Shown: positions 23,901-34,310, counted from the first letter of the stretch. The stretch is DNA of 64,000 nucleotides from Sanguinoderma infundibulare (GCA_032821775.1 JAVLRN010000009.1:558001-622000); one strand, 5' to 3'. Notes: generated from the letters alone by a model not told the origin. Program-made: numbers and translations.

Positions 23901-24790
23901 TCTGGCTGTCAATTTGCAAGTGCCTCGGTCTCTTTGTCTCGCGGCGGTCTCACGCTGGTCCACAAATCGCCTGCTCGCGCGCTCTCTCCTTTCGTAATAG
24001 ATGTCATGATGTATTGTTGCTCCGCCCGCCATAATTGATGATTTTGACCTTTATTAAATTTCGTGTGCGTCGCATGGTCGTGGGCGAGTACCAGAGCAAT
24101 GCCCTTCAGGAAGCCCACTATACGGCGACTATAGCCTTTCACCGTACACTACCATATGCCGGGGGAAATATTGTAGTCCTCTACCATATCTCCCCATCAT
24201 TCCTATATGCTGCTACCATATCTCCCCATCAGTCCTGCATGGTGCTACAAAATATCCCCATTGATCCTACATGGCACTACAGGGAGCGCACACCTATCCG
24301 ATAGGGCACTACAGTGTTTCCCCCGGCTCCGGCGAAATCCTACAGCGCCCCGGAGCACGCTCAGCTCTGAACTGTAGCCAATAGGCGTCTCCGCCGGAAG
24401 GCTGCAGAGCCAGAATCTCAACTGGAATATCGGGTGAGGCACCTACTAACTGCTACGAAGGCTACAGAGCTACATGCATTGTTACAGGTATATGTAAACC
24501 TCAAACCCAGTTTGCTGATGTCGGACTCACATTCTGTCGCCCTTCGTGAGCGTACGTACTTCCGACCCAACCTCCTCCACGATGCCGGCGGCATCGGTGC
24601 CAAGGATCGCAGGGTATGTCTCCACATATACGCCATATTCCCGGATTTTCCACTCGACAGGATTGAGAGCAGCGGACTCGACACGGACTAAGACTTCGGA
24701 TGGATGGGGACAAGGGATTATAGCGGATCCAACAACGAAATTGGCTCGCTTAGCAGGGAGGATGAGTGCTTTCTGCGTAAGGCGAGCCAT
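20913..24790 (-). CDS. Enoyl reductase/zinc-type ADH-like oxidoreductase
   Basis: Medium-chain dehydrogenase/reductase of the fungal trans-enoyl-reductase type. Five exons on the minus strand: 24531-24790, 21804-21886, 21556-21771, 21092-21498 and 20913-21032. They join in phase to 361 aa, the normal family length. Visible elements are the N-terminal GroES-like half (VLVRVESAALNPVEWKIRE, ILGTDAAGIVEEVG), the Gln-Gly loop FWQGFFQPQHGTYQQYALV, the cofactor-binding GGSSSVGQAAIQMAK, and ALAPGGTLIIT. Catalytic-zinc ligands typical of true alcohol dehydrogenases are not apparent, so NADPH-dependent reduction is more likely. Introns 2-4 are 32-60 bases, but intron 1 is 2644 bases and contains another gene and repeat arrays. 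If that intron is not spliced efficiently the gene is effectively interrupted. Confidence 0.82.
22084..22288. repeat. Degenerate 41-bp tandem array, five units
   Basis: Units begin at 22084, 22125, 22166, 22207 and 22248. Units 1 and 2 share an identical run of about 29 bases (beginning GCCGTATAAGATTGATTATT). Units 3 to 5 drift progressively but keep the A/T core and the ...TGCC end. The array lies in the first intron of the reductase gene, between its acceptor and the nested gene. Confidence 0.85.
22534..23766 (+). CDS. Unknown protein gene nested in a reductase intron
   Basis: Lies wholly within intron 1 of the minus-strand reductase gene, on the opposite strand. Likely exons are 22534-22755, 22814-22920, 22973-23057, 23092-23190, 23254-23396 and 23456 onward. 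The first five join in phase; intron 23058-23091 is only 34 bases. ATG 22534 is first in frame; ATG 22630 (MDSQPASKKPK) is an alternative. Features: a basic N-terminus with a possible nuclear-localisation patch, an acidic stretch (DGQDEDEGEDEDAS), a conserved-looking core (DTRVYLGYEKIYQDPRILGR; WAVGDGQFWHGRDFARSIFE), then ELVELRVLRGNTALVLFKKT. The final part changes frame: a Ser/Asp-rich tail (SSDEDSRNNNGEDSSDDSGG) lies one base out of step from about 23575 and ends at 23766. This means a missed intron, a frameshift or a shadow frame. I do not recognise the family. Confidence 0.5.
24150..24309. repeat. Degenerate 32-bp tandem array, five units
   Basis: Units start at 24150, 24182, 24214, 24246 and 24278. 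Units 2 and 3 are the closest (both begin TACCATATCTCCCCATCA); the outer ones retain TAC at the start and a C-rich middle. The array sits between the nested gene and the 5' end of the host intron, so it mirrors the 41-bp array at the other side but with a different unit. Confidence 0.8.
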
Positions 24791-25716
24791 AGTTGTAGTG
24801 TGGACGTAGGCGAGCGAGAGGCGGATGGTATGTGAGTAAATGCCAGACCTTAAATATGCCCAACAGCCGGCGCCCTCAGAAATCTACGAGAAACTGGCAA
24901 CGTGGACGAGGTGATGGCGCGATGACCTTTAGCTTCGTACTCGTGCCGAAATATATGTCAGGGTTGTCTGGAAACGTTATTGATCAATATGGGAAGTGGC
25001 TTGCCACCAGCCTGACTTTGAGCGCACCCTCAGCCTTCCCAAAATCTCCGAGCATTTAGTTTTACGCGCTCGTTTCATACCCGACACTATTAAATTTGCA
25101 TCTGGTAGGCGTTTTGCAAATAATATAGGAGCCACGAGGCCCAGCCTCGGGCTAGCCTCGGGGACCAACGAACATGGAAGCCCCACTGAGACTCCAGGTT
25201 CGCGGTCACCGAACGTGGGTGACCACACGGTTATCACATTAGCCCGTGGTATTTCATCAGGAGTCGGGTATGTGATCCTTACGCCTCGTCTATCTACTAA
25301 TTCTCATGTGAGCACGACCCATCCGGGAAACGGTGAATTACGGTCACCTGTAGGGCAATGATGTCGAGGTGGCAATGGGGTTTGGGTGCACGGGATGAAA
25401 GTCACTTCGGCGATCTGTCTGCGATCGTATTAGCGGGCATTGGCTGGCGTCGTGCTCAACCACCTACCGGGGAACTCAATGCGGCCTCGGGCGGAGGCCC
25501 GATGACCGAGGTGAAGCAGCCCGAGGGTGTCGTGATTGACCGCCAGGATGGAGTGTCAGTATTGCCAGCAATATACACACTTGCCTATTCCAACCGTGGA
25601 CCGTAGATGAGTACTTGCCCGCCGCGCCCGCGCACCTGAGGACATGATGGTCGGAGATAAAGGAGGATATTTTGCAAACCACGATTGGTTCTCGCTTAAA
25701 GGCTGGCTAGACGCCC
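24791..25716. other. Intergenic region between divergent genes
   Basis: 926 bases separate the start of the reductase gene (-) from that of the glycosyltransferase-like gene (+). Open frames here (for example 24996-25361 plus) are short and featureless. It presumably holds both promoters; no TATA box was clear. Confidence 0.45.
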
Positions 25717-27213
25717 ATGCAAGGCTCCGACTCGGACTCGTGTCTACCTTTTCTTCCTCTTCCACCTCGTTCGCTCGCAGACTCCGAGACCCCTCTGACA
25801 CAGCCATATGTTTCGATGATAGAAGACATCATGGATAACGCACGGGAAGGATGCGCACCGCCGAAGGCCAGAGGGTCCGTCGGCACCAACAAGCCTGGTC
25901 CCCAACTTCCAGATGGCCGACATGTCCCGAGGAGAGCTAGAGCGTACTCGTACAGCACGAGAAATACTCTGTTTCATCGCGTCGATACCTGGCTTTATAC
26001 ATGGTTCCCAACTACTTTGCGCTCGTCCTTCCCTACCCTGGCTTTGCTCTACTGCTTCCTGAGCGTCTGGTTCTTCTCTGGCTACATTCGTTCCGGGTAC
26101 TTCTCTCGTTCTCCTGCGCCCCACATACCTCAACAAGGTGAGATACACCACTTATCTATTTCTTGGATTGCATTGAGACCCGCTCGGTAGAACTGACCGC
26201 TTTGGAACGGCTGCCACTGGATCATCTACTATCCAAGGTTTCCTCGCTGCGTCCTCTCACCCTGGATCCAAATGTTCTGGGTCCTCTGATGGGCCATTCG
26301 ACCTTCTGTGCGTGTGTGTGGGCCACGGAAGCGGAGCTGGACTTGGTTATCCCATGGGCGGACAGGTGGACAGGTACGAGCAACCCACATTGCACTTGTC
26401 ATGTAAACGTCACATCCGTAGGTCCCATAAGCCTTCTCGTCACCACTACGTACGCATCGGGCTCTCGTCAGCACAAGAACCTTATGTCCATACTCGCGAA
26501 TGTTCAAGGCAAGAGCAACCTGCTGCGCAAGTCACTCTCCGCACACATCTTGCACCTCGATCCCAACACGGACCATCGTCCCAACGCATTTCTCAACTTG
26601 GCACGCTTGCTTTCCCCTTGCCCTCGCGTCGTCCTCTTTCCTGGAAACCTCTCGTACGTGGCTCCAAAAAGCCTCTACAAGACCCTGGTCGCGCTTCAAA
26701 CCTCGTCGTCCTCGGCGATGGCTGGTCGGATCCGCAAGCGTAAGCCCGTCGTCCTCACCGTGCGCGACTACGCTTCCTTCCCCTTCGCGCCCCTCGCGCC
26801 TCTGGCCATCTCGCGAGACGATTCAACGTGGTGCACCGAACGGTTCTTTGCCAACGTGTCGCGTTCTGCGGACTGGGAAGAGTGTCTCTGGCAGGTCTGG
26901 CTGGCGAACTTTGGCGATGTCGAAGTGAAGCAGCTTCACGGTTGGACACCAGCACTGCCCGTGCCAGATAGGTCGAGTGGCTTGGCGACTGACAACTCCG
27001 CGAAGGTGAGGGTAGCACGCTGTCTGGTGCTATGCGTTTGACTGACTGTATGCGCAGGAGAAGATACACCGTCGTTTATCGGCCAAGTTCAGAGGCGAGA
27101 CTTGTGCGCTCGCCGTCCGACGGTTGACTTCGTTGTTGCACTCTGGTGGCAACACCGAGACGAAGAAGACGCGGTGGCTCAAGCGCGTTTGTCGAGGTTG
27201 GAGCTCGGCATAA
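25717..27213 (+). CDS. Type II membrane glycosyltransferase-like protein
   Basis: Four exons (25717-26137, 26191-26373, 26422-27005, 27058-27213) join in phase to 447 aa. A cytosolic N-terminal part of about 100 residues is followed by a hydrophobic segment (PTLALLYCFLSVWFFSGYI) that fits a Golgi/ER signal anchor. The lumenal part has CVWATEAELDLVIPWADRW, GPISLLVTTTYA, LSAHILHLDPNTDHRPNAFL and RVVLFPGNLSY. This layout (outer-strand motif, then 'P N .. L N . A R', then a 'v.lFPG' strand) resembles the LARGE/GT49-like glycosyltransferase domain in fungi, but the canonical DxD is replaced by a weaker DPN motif. The start could instead be the internal MIEDIMDN Met. The 3' end is 110 bases from the convergent BTB copy A. 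Confidence 0.65.
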
Positions 27214-27323
27214 GCTTCGAGGGGGACTTGATCGCTTTTCTCTGCACCGATGTACGATATCCTCATTCCATGGATACTACTCCGAAACACAGACATTCCA
27301 GTACGCTACGAATACACGCCCGA

Positions 27324-28010
27324 TCAAGCTACGAGAGTGGTGTACCCACACACGTCGCACCTGCATTGCACCTGGATCGTCGACATCTCGCAGCACCTCG
27401 GACAGCTGGTGGGCGGAGCGTTTCCGCCGATGAAGTTGCTTGGGGACTTGACGAGGCACGTGAGCTTGCTCATGAACATCCTGAACGTGTCTGCACATTG
27501 GACGAGCTCCCCGCGAGCGAAGCGGTCGATCCACCAGGGCAATCTGATGGTCACGTCAGGGTGCCTGATGTGCGCGAGGAGGAAGTTGAGCTCCATATCT
27601 CGGATCGAGAAATATCTGCAACAAAAGTACGGGTGTAAGCTTGATGTGCTTGTACGGAGTGCCGGACCACGTTTCGGCTTACCTGGAGCTGAAGTGGGGG
27701 AACAGCTCCTCTAACATGTTGCGCGACGACATCTTGAACTGGATGTCGAGGAAGGCTTGCGATTGGAGTTCCATGTTGCCGTACTAGTTGAGCGCATGAT
27801 AACATGCTTATGGTCAACACTCATCCTCTGGACGTCAGGTCGGCTACATACCTTGTCGGCGAGCCGAAATATCGACTTGGGAGAGCACAAGGGCAACTGA
27901 GCAGGGTCTCTCCCGTTGTCTCCGACGACGAACCCTTGGGAGCGCAGAGGGGAAAATGCGACTCTCCCGGTGTATACGTAGAAGACGAACGCTCGCAGCC
28001 TGTGGTGTGC
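27324..28010 (-). pseudogene. BTB/POZ family copy A, 5'-truncated
   Basis: Contains the second half of the family only. Read on the minus strand: RLRAFVFYVYTGRVAFSPL, LCSPKSIFRLADK, then MELQSQAFLDIQFKMSSRNM, LEELFPHFSS, and a last exon with LAHIRHPDVTIRLPWWIDR ending in a cysteine-rich tail (CPRCCEMS ... CRCDVCGY). The N-terminal BTB strand and helix (the 'FEDVKFFAFSRRTR' part seen in copies B, C and E) is absent. Only about 140 bases separate the visible start from the end of copy B, so it has lost its 5' half. Transcription would need a new start. Confidence 0.6.
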
Positions 28011-28148
28011 CTGTTAATGAAAACCTACAGCGAGCTTACAATTTGTGACTAGCTCAGTAGGCCGTCCAACAAGAAGTCCTTAAATGGAAGATATAGTCAC
28101 TGTTCCACAAGGATGAAGCGTAATAGTACAGGTGCGAAACATTCGACG

Positions 28149-29482
28149 TTAGAGAGGCTGAGTGCTACCGCAGTTCCCACAATAGTACACGCAGTCACGG
28201 TTACAACCTCTGTTGCACCTTCTAACAGGTTGGGATACAGGCTGAGGTGGTGGGGGAGGGGTATTGAGCTTCGAAATCAACGATACTAGGATGCGGGCGG
28301 CGCCTTGGGGAAGCCGTCCACCCTCCATGTGTTCAATCCACATTGGAAGACGTGTACAGATCCCAGCGTCCTTGATGTTAGCGTGTAGGTATTCCAGTTC
28401 GACATCCTGTACGTCAGGATATCTGGGGTACTTCGTCAAGAATGATTTGGCACGGGCAGTCGTGATCGAACCAGCCTACGCACAGAGAGGTGAACTTTGA
28501 GAATATCTCTTCGAGTATGTTGCCGGGGGAAAGCTTCGATTTGATGTCACTCAGTGCTATCCCTTTCAAACCCGGGATGTCATACTGGTTGCAAGTGAAA
28601 ATCAGCCGGAGACGTTCAAAGGATACCGTTGATTTTACCTTGTGTGCGATACGGTACATGGACTTCGGGGAGCACAGAGGCGCCTTATAAATGTTTTGTT
28701 CTTTTGCGCGAGGCGTCTGCTGAGACTTGAGCGGTGAAAAGTTCAACTCTTCGTAATATGCATAGAATATGAACGCTCTCCACCTGCAACAATTACCATC
28801 AGCGAGGATTATCAGCGAGTCAATCACTCGCTTACGTAGACAGTGCAATATCGCCCAAGAAGACGGTACGCCCTAGCCGAGTCTGACCGCGATTGTGGCC
28901 GCCATGCATGACATGGCCAGCACCTTCAGGCTCATCCTCGTTTGCGGGGTTGGGCTTATCATCACCAATCTGGCAACCTCATCTCTCTCTGTGCTGACGT
29001 AATAATGGTGATAACGGACACACCTGGAGGCTTGTATGGTCACCCACACCAACATGGTGAGACGGCGATGATCCACCATCAGCATCCTCTTCGTCTTCGA
29101 GGTCACTGTCGGCAGAATAGTCGTACATATCCGTGCTCGAGGGCCGCGTGGAAGGGTACGGTGCCTCCATATCAGTAATCCCGCTTTCAGAAAACCCAGC
29201 AGCGAACACTAACGAGCCTCATCAGCGGTCAAAGACACAATTCCGCGATAGGGAGGACTCACTGAAGTCAAAGTGAGAGGATGCCTTGCGAATCAGCGCG
29301 CTATTAGCGAACAGGGGGAGCGGCGCGTCAACGCCGCCATTGCGAGTGCGCCGCGAGAACGCGAAGAATTTGACGTCCTCGAATGACCGACCATCAACAC
29401 TGGCCAGGAGGGCAGCGCGCTGGACTTGGTCTCTGGAGGCCGATGCAACTGGTGAGATCATCTGGGTGTCGGAGTGCAGCAC
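28149..29482 (-). CDS. BTB/POZ domain protein, copy B
   Basis: Multi-exon gene of the Agaricomycete BTB family, predicted to dimerise and to act as an adaptor, for example for cullin-3 ligases or transcription. In order: QRAALLASVDGRSFEDVKFF and ANSALIRKASSHFDF (start of BTB), an acidic insert with YDYSADSDLEDEEDADGG, WRAFIFYAYYEELNFSPL, LCSPKSMYRIAHK, YDIPGLKGIALSDIKSKLS, EEIFSKFTS, RYPDVQDVELEYLHANIKD, and LPMWIEHMEGGRLPQGAAR. A short Pro-rich spacer leads to a cysteine tail (CNRGCNRDCVYYCGNCG) that could bind zinc. Start at 29482 or the internal Met at 29461. Exon edges were not all fixed. Confidence 0.7.
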
Positions 29483-30195
29483 GCAGTGGGCTGTCGTTGA
29501 GTGATGGTCAAGGGTGCTTTGCTCAGCCTAGATGCTCTTATTACAGCATTAACGAACACATGGAGACCTGAACCCTGCGAATCGTGGGATAGGATGCACC
29601 AGCGGTCCTGAGGATGTTGATGTTCGCGGTGTGCTGCGGTAGTGGCTTCGGCTGATCATGAACACATCAAACAAGCCATCGCACCTTATGCAGTGGTTCA
29701 GCGGAGAGGATCAGGAGGGACTGTTGGTATTACGTACCAAGTCCACGGAGCGACTACCTCGAGTACCAAACTAACTCCATCGAGATGCAAGGAAGAACGA
29801 CTCAACGAGGTGGGAAGGTTGACCTTGCGCAGTGCATGAGGCTGGGTCGCACGTCTGCGCAAGCTCGTGTGATGTGCATGCAGTCTGTGGTCTCGAGACG
29901 GAGACGATAGATAAGCCATGCCAGTGGGTAGACCAAGGGTAGACACAAGTCCAAGTCGCCGGAGCTGCCGAGTTCGTCGGATGCGCGCTTGGAACTGTCA
30001 CACGTCTCGTGCCACCCGTTGCGATCCACTCTCTCGTCCTAAACGCGATCGGACATGCCCAGCTCGGGGCCGCACACGCGTCGCAGGTCGTCTTACATAC
30101 TTCTGTCGGTCGTTGAGCTAATCTACGTAGTATTGCAAGTTGTCGAATCATAGCTACGCAAAGATACATCAAAGTCTTAACGAAACCGCTCCAGG
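29483..30195. other. Spacer between BTB copies B and C
   Basis: No coding sequence is supported in these 713 bases, and no BTB-like remains were found. It should contain the promoter of copy B and the 3' end of copy C. Nothing else is visible. Confidence 0.45.
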
Positions 30196-31721
30196 TCAAT
30201 CGTATCTGCCACAGTTAGGGCAGTAGAATGACGTTGCGTATCCACAGTTATTCGGGCAGGCTTTCTTCAAGTTCACTGCTGTGGTGAGCTTCGAGAAGAG
30301 CACGGCAAAGATAGCAGATGAACTACTGGGAAGCAGGTTGTTCTCCAGCATCTCCAACCACACAGGAAGCCGGTCTTGAATTGCCGCGTCCTTGATGTTC
30401 GAGTTCAGATATTCGAGCTCAACGGCCAGAACGTCAGGGTAGCTAACCCGAGCGTAAGTCAGCCCAATGTGCCGCTGAAAAGAGCAAAAGAAAGACCGAC
30501 AGCGAGGTGAACCAAGAGAATAGTTCATCCAAGATGTTGAGGGGGGTGAGTTTGGCTTTGATGTCGTTAAAGGCCTCCTCTTTGAGGGATGGGATATCGT
30601 ACTGCGGGTGAATCAGCCAACTATGCGTCGAGCTAAAAAGCCACTGCTGCGTGAGTGGGGCGTGAAATACCTTGTGTGCAAGGCGATACATTGATTTCGG
30701 AGAACACAACGGCGCGATGTGCAGATCTTGCTTCATGGGACGACTCTGCATCTGAGACTTGAGCGGGGCGAAGTTGAGTTCTTGGAAGTAGGCGTAGTAA
30801 ATGAACGCTTTCCAACTTGAAGGACGTTAATGAGCGCAGCAGAGACAACCAAACTTTAGGATACTCACGTCGTGTACGCGACGTCTTCCAGGTAGACAAC
30901 ACGTCCAAGCCGCCCGACCGTAGCCTTCGGCTCTGCATCCAGCTTCTCCCCGTCCTTGCCCTTCGATTCACTCTCAATCTCCTGCTGGAAGATGCATCAT
31001 CGACCAGAACGTGTGTAGTGTCATGACCATACCTCAAGGTGGCTGCTAGCAGCGCTTGCTTCATCTCCGCCCGTTAACCCCTGCGGAAGACCATTGTCCT
31101 CGTCCTCGAGGTCGCTGTCTGACGAGTAGTCATAGGTTTCCGTGGCCGACGGGCGACTGGAAGGGTACGGCGCATCCATTTTGGAGAGTTCGCCCTCAGC
31201 AAACCCCGTCCCGAAAACTGACGAAGCAAAAAGAAATGGGTTAGCTCGTAGGGCACTCAAAATCCCTCAAGGGATGACTAACCAGCATTGAAGTGGGGCG
31301 CCACCTTGCGGACGTGCCTGCTATTGGCCATAAGAGGAAGCGGCGTGTCGACGGCCCCCCTCCGGGTCTTTCGCGAGAAGGCGAAGAACTTCACGTCTTC
31401 AAATTGCTCACCGGTAATGCTCGCGAGCAGTGCCAAGCGGTGAACTTGTTCATGGGTTGCAGACACATCTGGGGGGACCTGTGGAGGGTTTAGGGAACTG
31501 GTTAACGTGGCCCTGGCCGCTTCCTCTGCGATTTTTTTCTTGAGCCTCTTGCCCATTGTCGTCCAGTCTGGAGTCTGGGAGGATTCCATGTTGGTCCAGT
31601 CTGGAGTCTGAGAGGATTCCATGTTGGTCGACTCTGGAGTCTTGGAGGATTCCATGTTGGTCCAGTCTGGAGTCTGGGAGGATTCCATGTTGGTCGACTC
31701 TGCAGTTTGGGAGGATTCCAT
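30196..31721 (-). CDS. BTB/POZ domain protein, copy C, with N-terminal repeats
   Basis: Full-length family member. It begins at ATG 31721 with five 11-residue repeats of the type MESSQTPDWTN, then a basic stretch (MGKRLKKKIAEEAARATL). The BTB region follows: HRLALLASITGEQFEDVKFF, AFSRKTRRGAVDTPLPLMAN, HVRKVAPHFNAG. Next come the acidic insert (YDYSSDSDLEDEDNG), a charged segment EIESESKGKDGEKL, GRVVYLEDVAYTT, KAFIYYAYFQELNFAPL, LCSPKSMYRLAHK, YDIPSLKEEAFNDIKAKLT, DELFSWFTSR, YPDVLAVELEYLNSNIKD and a tail with CPNNCGYATSFYCPNCGRYD. The two CxxC-type pairs are spaced like a zinc ribbon. It is the best-preserved copy. The extra repeat block is unique to it within this array. Confidence 0.72.
31557..31721. 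repeat. 33-bp coding minisatellite, five units
   Basis: Five near-identical 33-base units encode the N-terminal 11-residue repeats of BTB copy C on the minus strand. Because the unit is a multiple of three, all frames on both strands stay open or repeat. Units differ by single bases (for example GTCCAGTCTGGAGTC versus GTCGACTCTGGAGTC), giving DWT/EST variants. Confidence 0.9.
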
Positions 31722-32239
31722 GTTGGCAGATCGGGGCAGGAAGGGGCTCTGTTAGAGGCATGCTCGTGAGATGTGCCTTCGTTTTATGAGATGGGGTAAG
31801 GCATGGAAGATCGCCGAAGGACTCAGCGTTGAGGGGTGAATCGGCCAGTTCTCGATTCAACCGCCACGCGTTCTACAGCATGCTGCAGAGAAGCACTGCA
31901 CATGCTGATCAGCTGGAGAGGTCTTTGAGGTTTGAACAATAAGAAAGACAGAAAGAATGGGAAGTTACGTTACCTGGGGCAGGGATCATGACCCGATCTC
32001 GTCATAGATGCGGTTCCTGTCTACCGCAGCACTACTGCCTGCGGCCTCGAGGTTTGATGTCCTCCCCTCGGGCGCGAGCGGAAGCTCCGATCGCACATGC
32101 GCACGACATCGATGCTTTGCTACGAACCGCGAGGCGACCGTCGAGCCAAAGATATACTAATTGTGGCAAGCTTTAGAATCAGGGAGCTGAAGATGCGTGC
32201 ACGGCGCCCTCGTGCAAACGTCCCTCTGCTAGGGCCTCG

Positions 32240-32500
32240 ATCCATTAGATCAGCTTCCCTGTAATGATTAGTTCTTGGATGTGTTCGAATAAGCAGTCCA
32301 GCTGCATCGTTTGGATGTCCGGATGTCTGAAAGCGAATATATGGGTTAGACCACTCAACGGGATGCCTGGCAAGCGTTCCAGTTGGGTGCGTACAGGTCC
32401 GAGAACGCTCCTCGAAGATGTTGTCTGGAGAGAGCATCGCCTTGGTATTGTCTGCGGTGCGCTTTTTTGAGATGTGGAATGTGGTACTGATTGACGGGAG
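32240..32500 (-). pseudogene. BTB family copy D, relic
   Basis: Matches the C-terminal half of the family only in pieces and in shifting frames: YHIPHLKK, then one frame over ADNTKAMLSPDNIFEE (compare DIKSKLSPGNILEE in copy B), then DIQTMQLDCLFEHIQ (compare DVQDVELEYLHANIK) ending at a stop. No BTB N-terminus is present. The order and strand agree with the other copies, so this is a decayed member of the array. Confidence 0.6.
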
Positions 32501-32727
32501 AGGTCAGCTCTTCATTGACAGAATAGGCATCGGGACTCCGGTCCGGCAGCGCTTGCATATTGTGGGCTGCCAGCCGCGCAATCCCTGTGCCGGTTCCTCT
32601 CTTACCGTCTAGTTCATGCATTCAATGCAGACGCCGATTGGCCTCGATACCAGTGAAGTCTATCTCATATATACATGACACTGACTGCTGCTTACATTCA
32701 TCCACATCCATTCACGTCAATTTTTAG

Positions 32728-33330
32728 GTGTTCAACGTTTCGGCGCCACTACTACTCGACTGGGATGTCCTATACGGCACCTGTGATATGCTCACAAACC
32801 CCACCGATATCCTTTCATTCTCATCCACCTGCTCCGCACTGCGCACGAAGGCGATCCAGCGCTTTCTCAAAGTACGTCCAATCGTTCTCAAGGACGAACA
32901 GTCGACGCGCAGCATCCACAATCTTATATTCGCTGACAAAGCTCATTGTGCGCCCCACGTTCGTGCTCTCAAGATCTGCACCTGAGGAATCCACGAAATG
33001 ACACCTGGTCCCGGCCCATTGTTGCCGACCACCTTTTTGCCATCCTCGCTTGCGCTGACAATCTCGAAAGCCTTCATATCCTCAAGTTTGACGTGGTCGC
33101 GCACCTGCGCCCTAGGCTCCTTCGTCTGATCTTTGAAACCATCCTGTATAGTTACAGCAGTAACCTTGATTCGGAAGAAATCGTACGCGTCGCAAGTTCG
33201 GAGCTGCCATATCGACACATCCTGTCGACGCTTGTATCTTCCATCCCATCGCTGGAGTATGTGCTCTTGACGGCTGCTGGCTCTGCGAAGGTTTTCGGTG
33301 AGTTAGGCACTGAGAAGGAGCACTAGTGGC
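32728..33330 (+). pseudogene. F-box/LRR-like relic in the BTB array
   Basis: One plus-strand frame starts LLLDWDVLYGTCDMLTN, followed by PTDILSFSSTCSALRTKAIQ, the pattern of a fungal F-box (L...I...l.d..s..sTC..LR). It stops at 32985. The next frame then continues in the family style (NDTWSRPIVADHLFAILACA, NLESLHILKFD, SSIPSLEYVLLT) to 33326. A frameshift or unseen intron separates the halves. It is on the strand opposite to the BTB copies. Confidence 0.45.
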
Positions 33331-34310
33331 ATACAGGACCCGCGCTCCCAATCTCTCGCGTCGGAGACCGTGGGAGGGATTATAAGGTCGAAGAGCTGAG
33401 CGAACAAGTAGAGGCCGTCATGCTTGCGAAGGAAGGCCAGTTTTATATCAACGACGATCCGTCGGTAAAGCTTTCGTGCTGTTCTCTAATTTCGGGTGGC
33501 CCGCTGACCATCTGCTTTTGACACACAGTGCCTGTACCGCTACTACTCGGATAGCATCAGTTTGAGCCCTTGAGGAAGTTTCCAAGGCTAGTGTACAATC
33601 TCGGCTTAAACCCCGTACTATAGCCTCTCCCTCCCCTTGCTGAAGCGTTATATTCGATTGTTTCACGCCAATGAACTCCAGACAAGAGGGAATCGTCATT
33701 CAGCAAGACCAATAGTAAGCCATTCGCGAGACGGCGCGAAATTCTCCGTACCACCAGCGATTCAACTTAGACGGCTGAGATAGTAGCGTTCCAAAGGCGA
33801 CTTGTCCGAGACCATTCCTGTCCCCTCTGCAGCCACCTCGAGGTCGTGCACATCTCAAGGTGGCAAGAAATCTAAGTCCTCGCAATTCCAGCTGAGTTCG
33901 TTGAACGTTCCCTGCTATTCCCACCCCCCGTGCCAGATTCGGAGGTACAGTGGCATCCAGGAGTCACGCGCGTGGGGGTCTCTTCCTGAAAGAGTACGCT
34001 GCACGACAACCACCTCTTGAATGCGATCGAGTCTTCGACCGACCGCCGACTCATACTTATTCTTCATACACGAGGATACTTATACTGGTACATCATTGAA
34101 GGATAGACCGTGTAGTGGCAAGCGAATGGGGAAGAAGATAGTACGAGAAGGGTCATCGGGCTGAAATCCTACACCTCATGGAGGAACGTCGCAGTGTCAT
34201 AACGGTCAGGCTAAATGCAAGACGTAAAATTTGGTGTCAGCGCTCGTCATGCCAAGCAGCCGTACTGTACATACCACAACATCGTTGATATGCGGAGAAA
34301 ATCAGAAGCG
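33331..34310. other. Spacer downstream of BTB copy E
   Basis: No gene is supported. Short frames such as VEELSEQVEAVMLAKEGQFY near 33.4 kb may be a further tail of the F-box-like relic. The rest, including the expected 3' end of copy E, shows no recognisable element. Confidence 0.4.

Noticed and set aside
27102..27638. 178-codon plus-strand frame overlapping BTB copy A
   Set aside because: It is the opposite-strand shadow of BTB copy A and the tail of the glycosyltransferase-like gene; its residues match no family.
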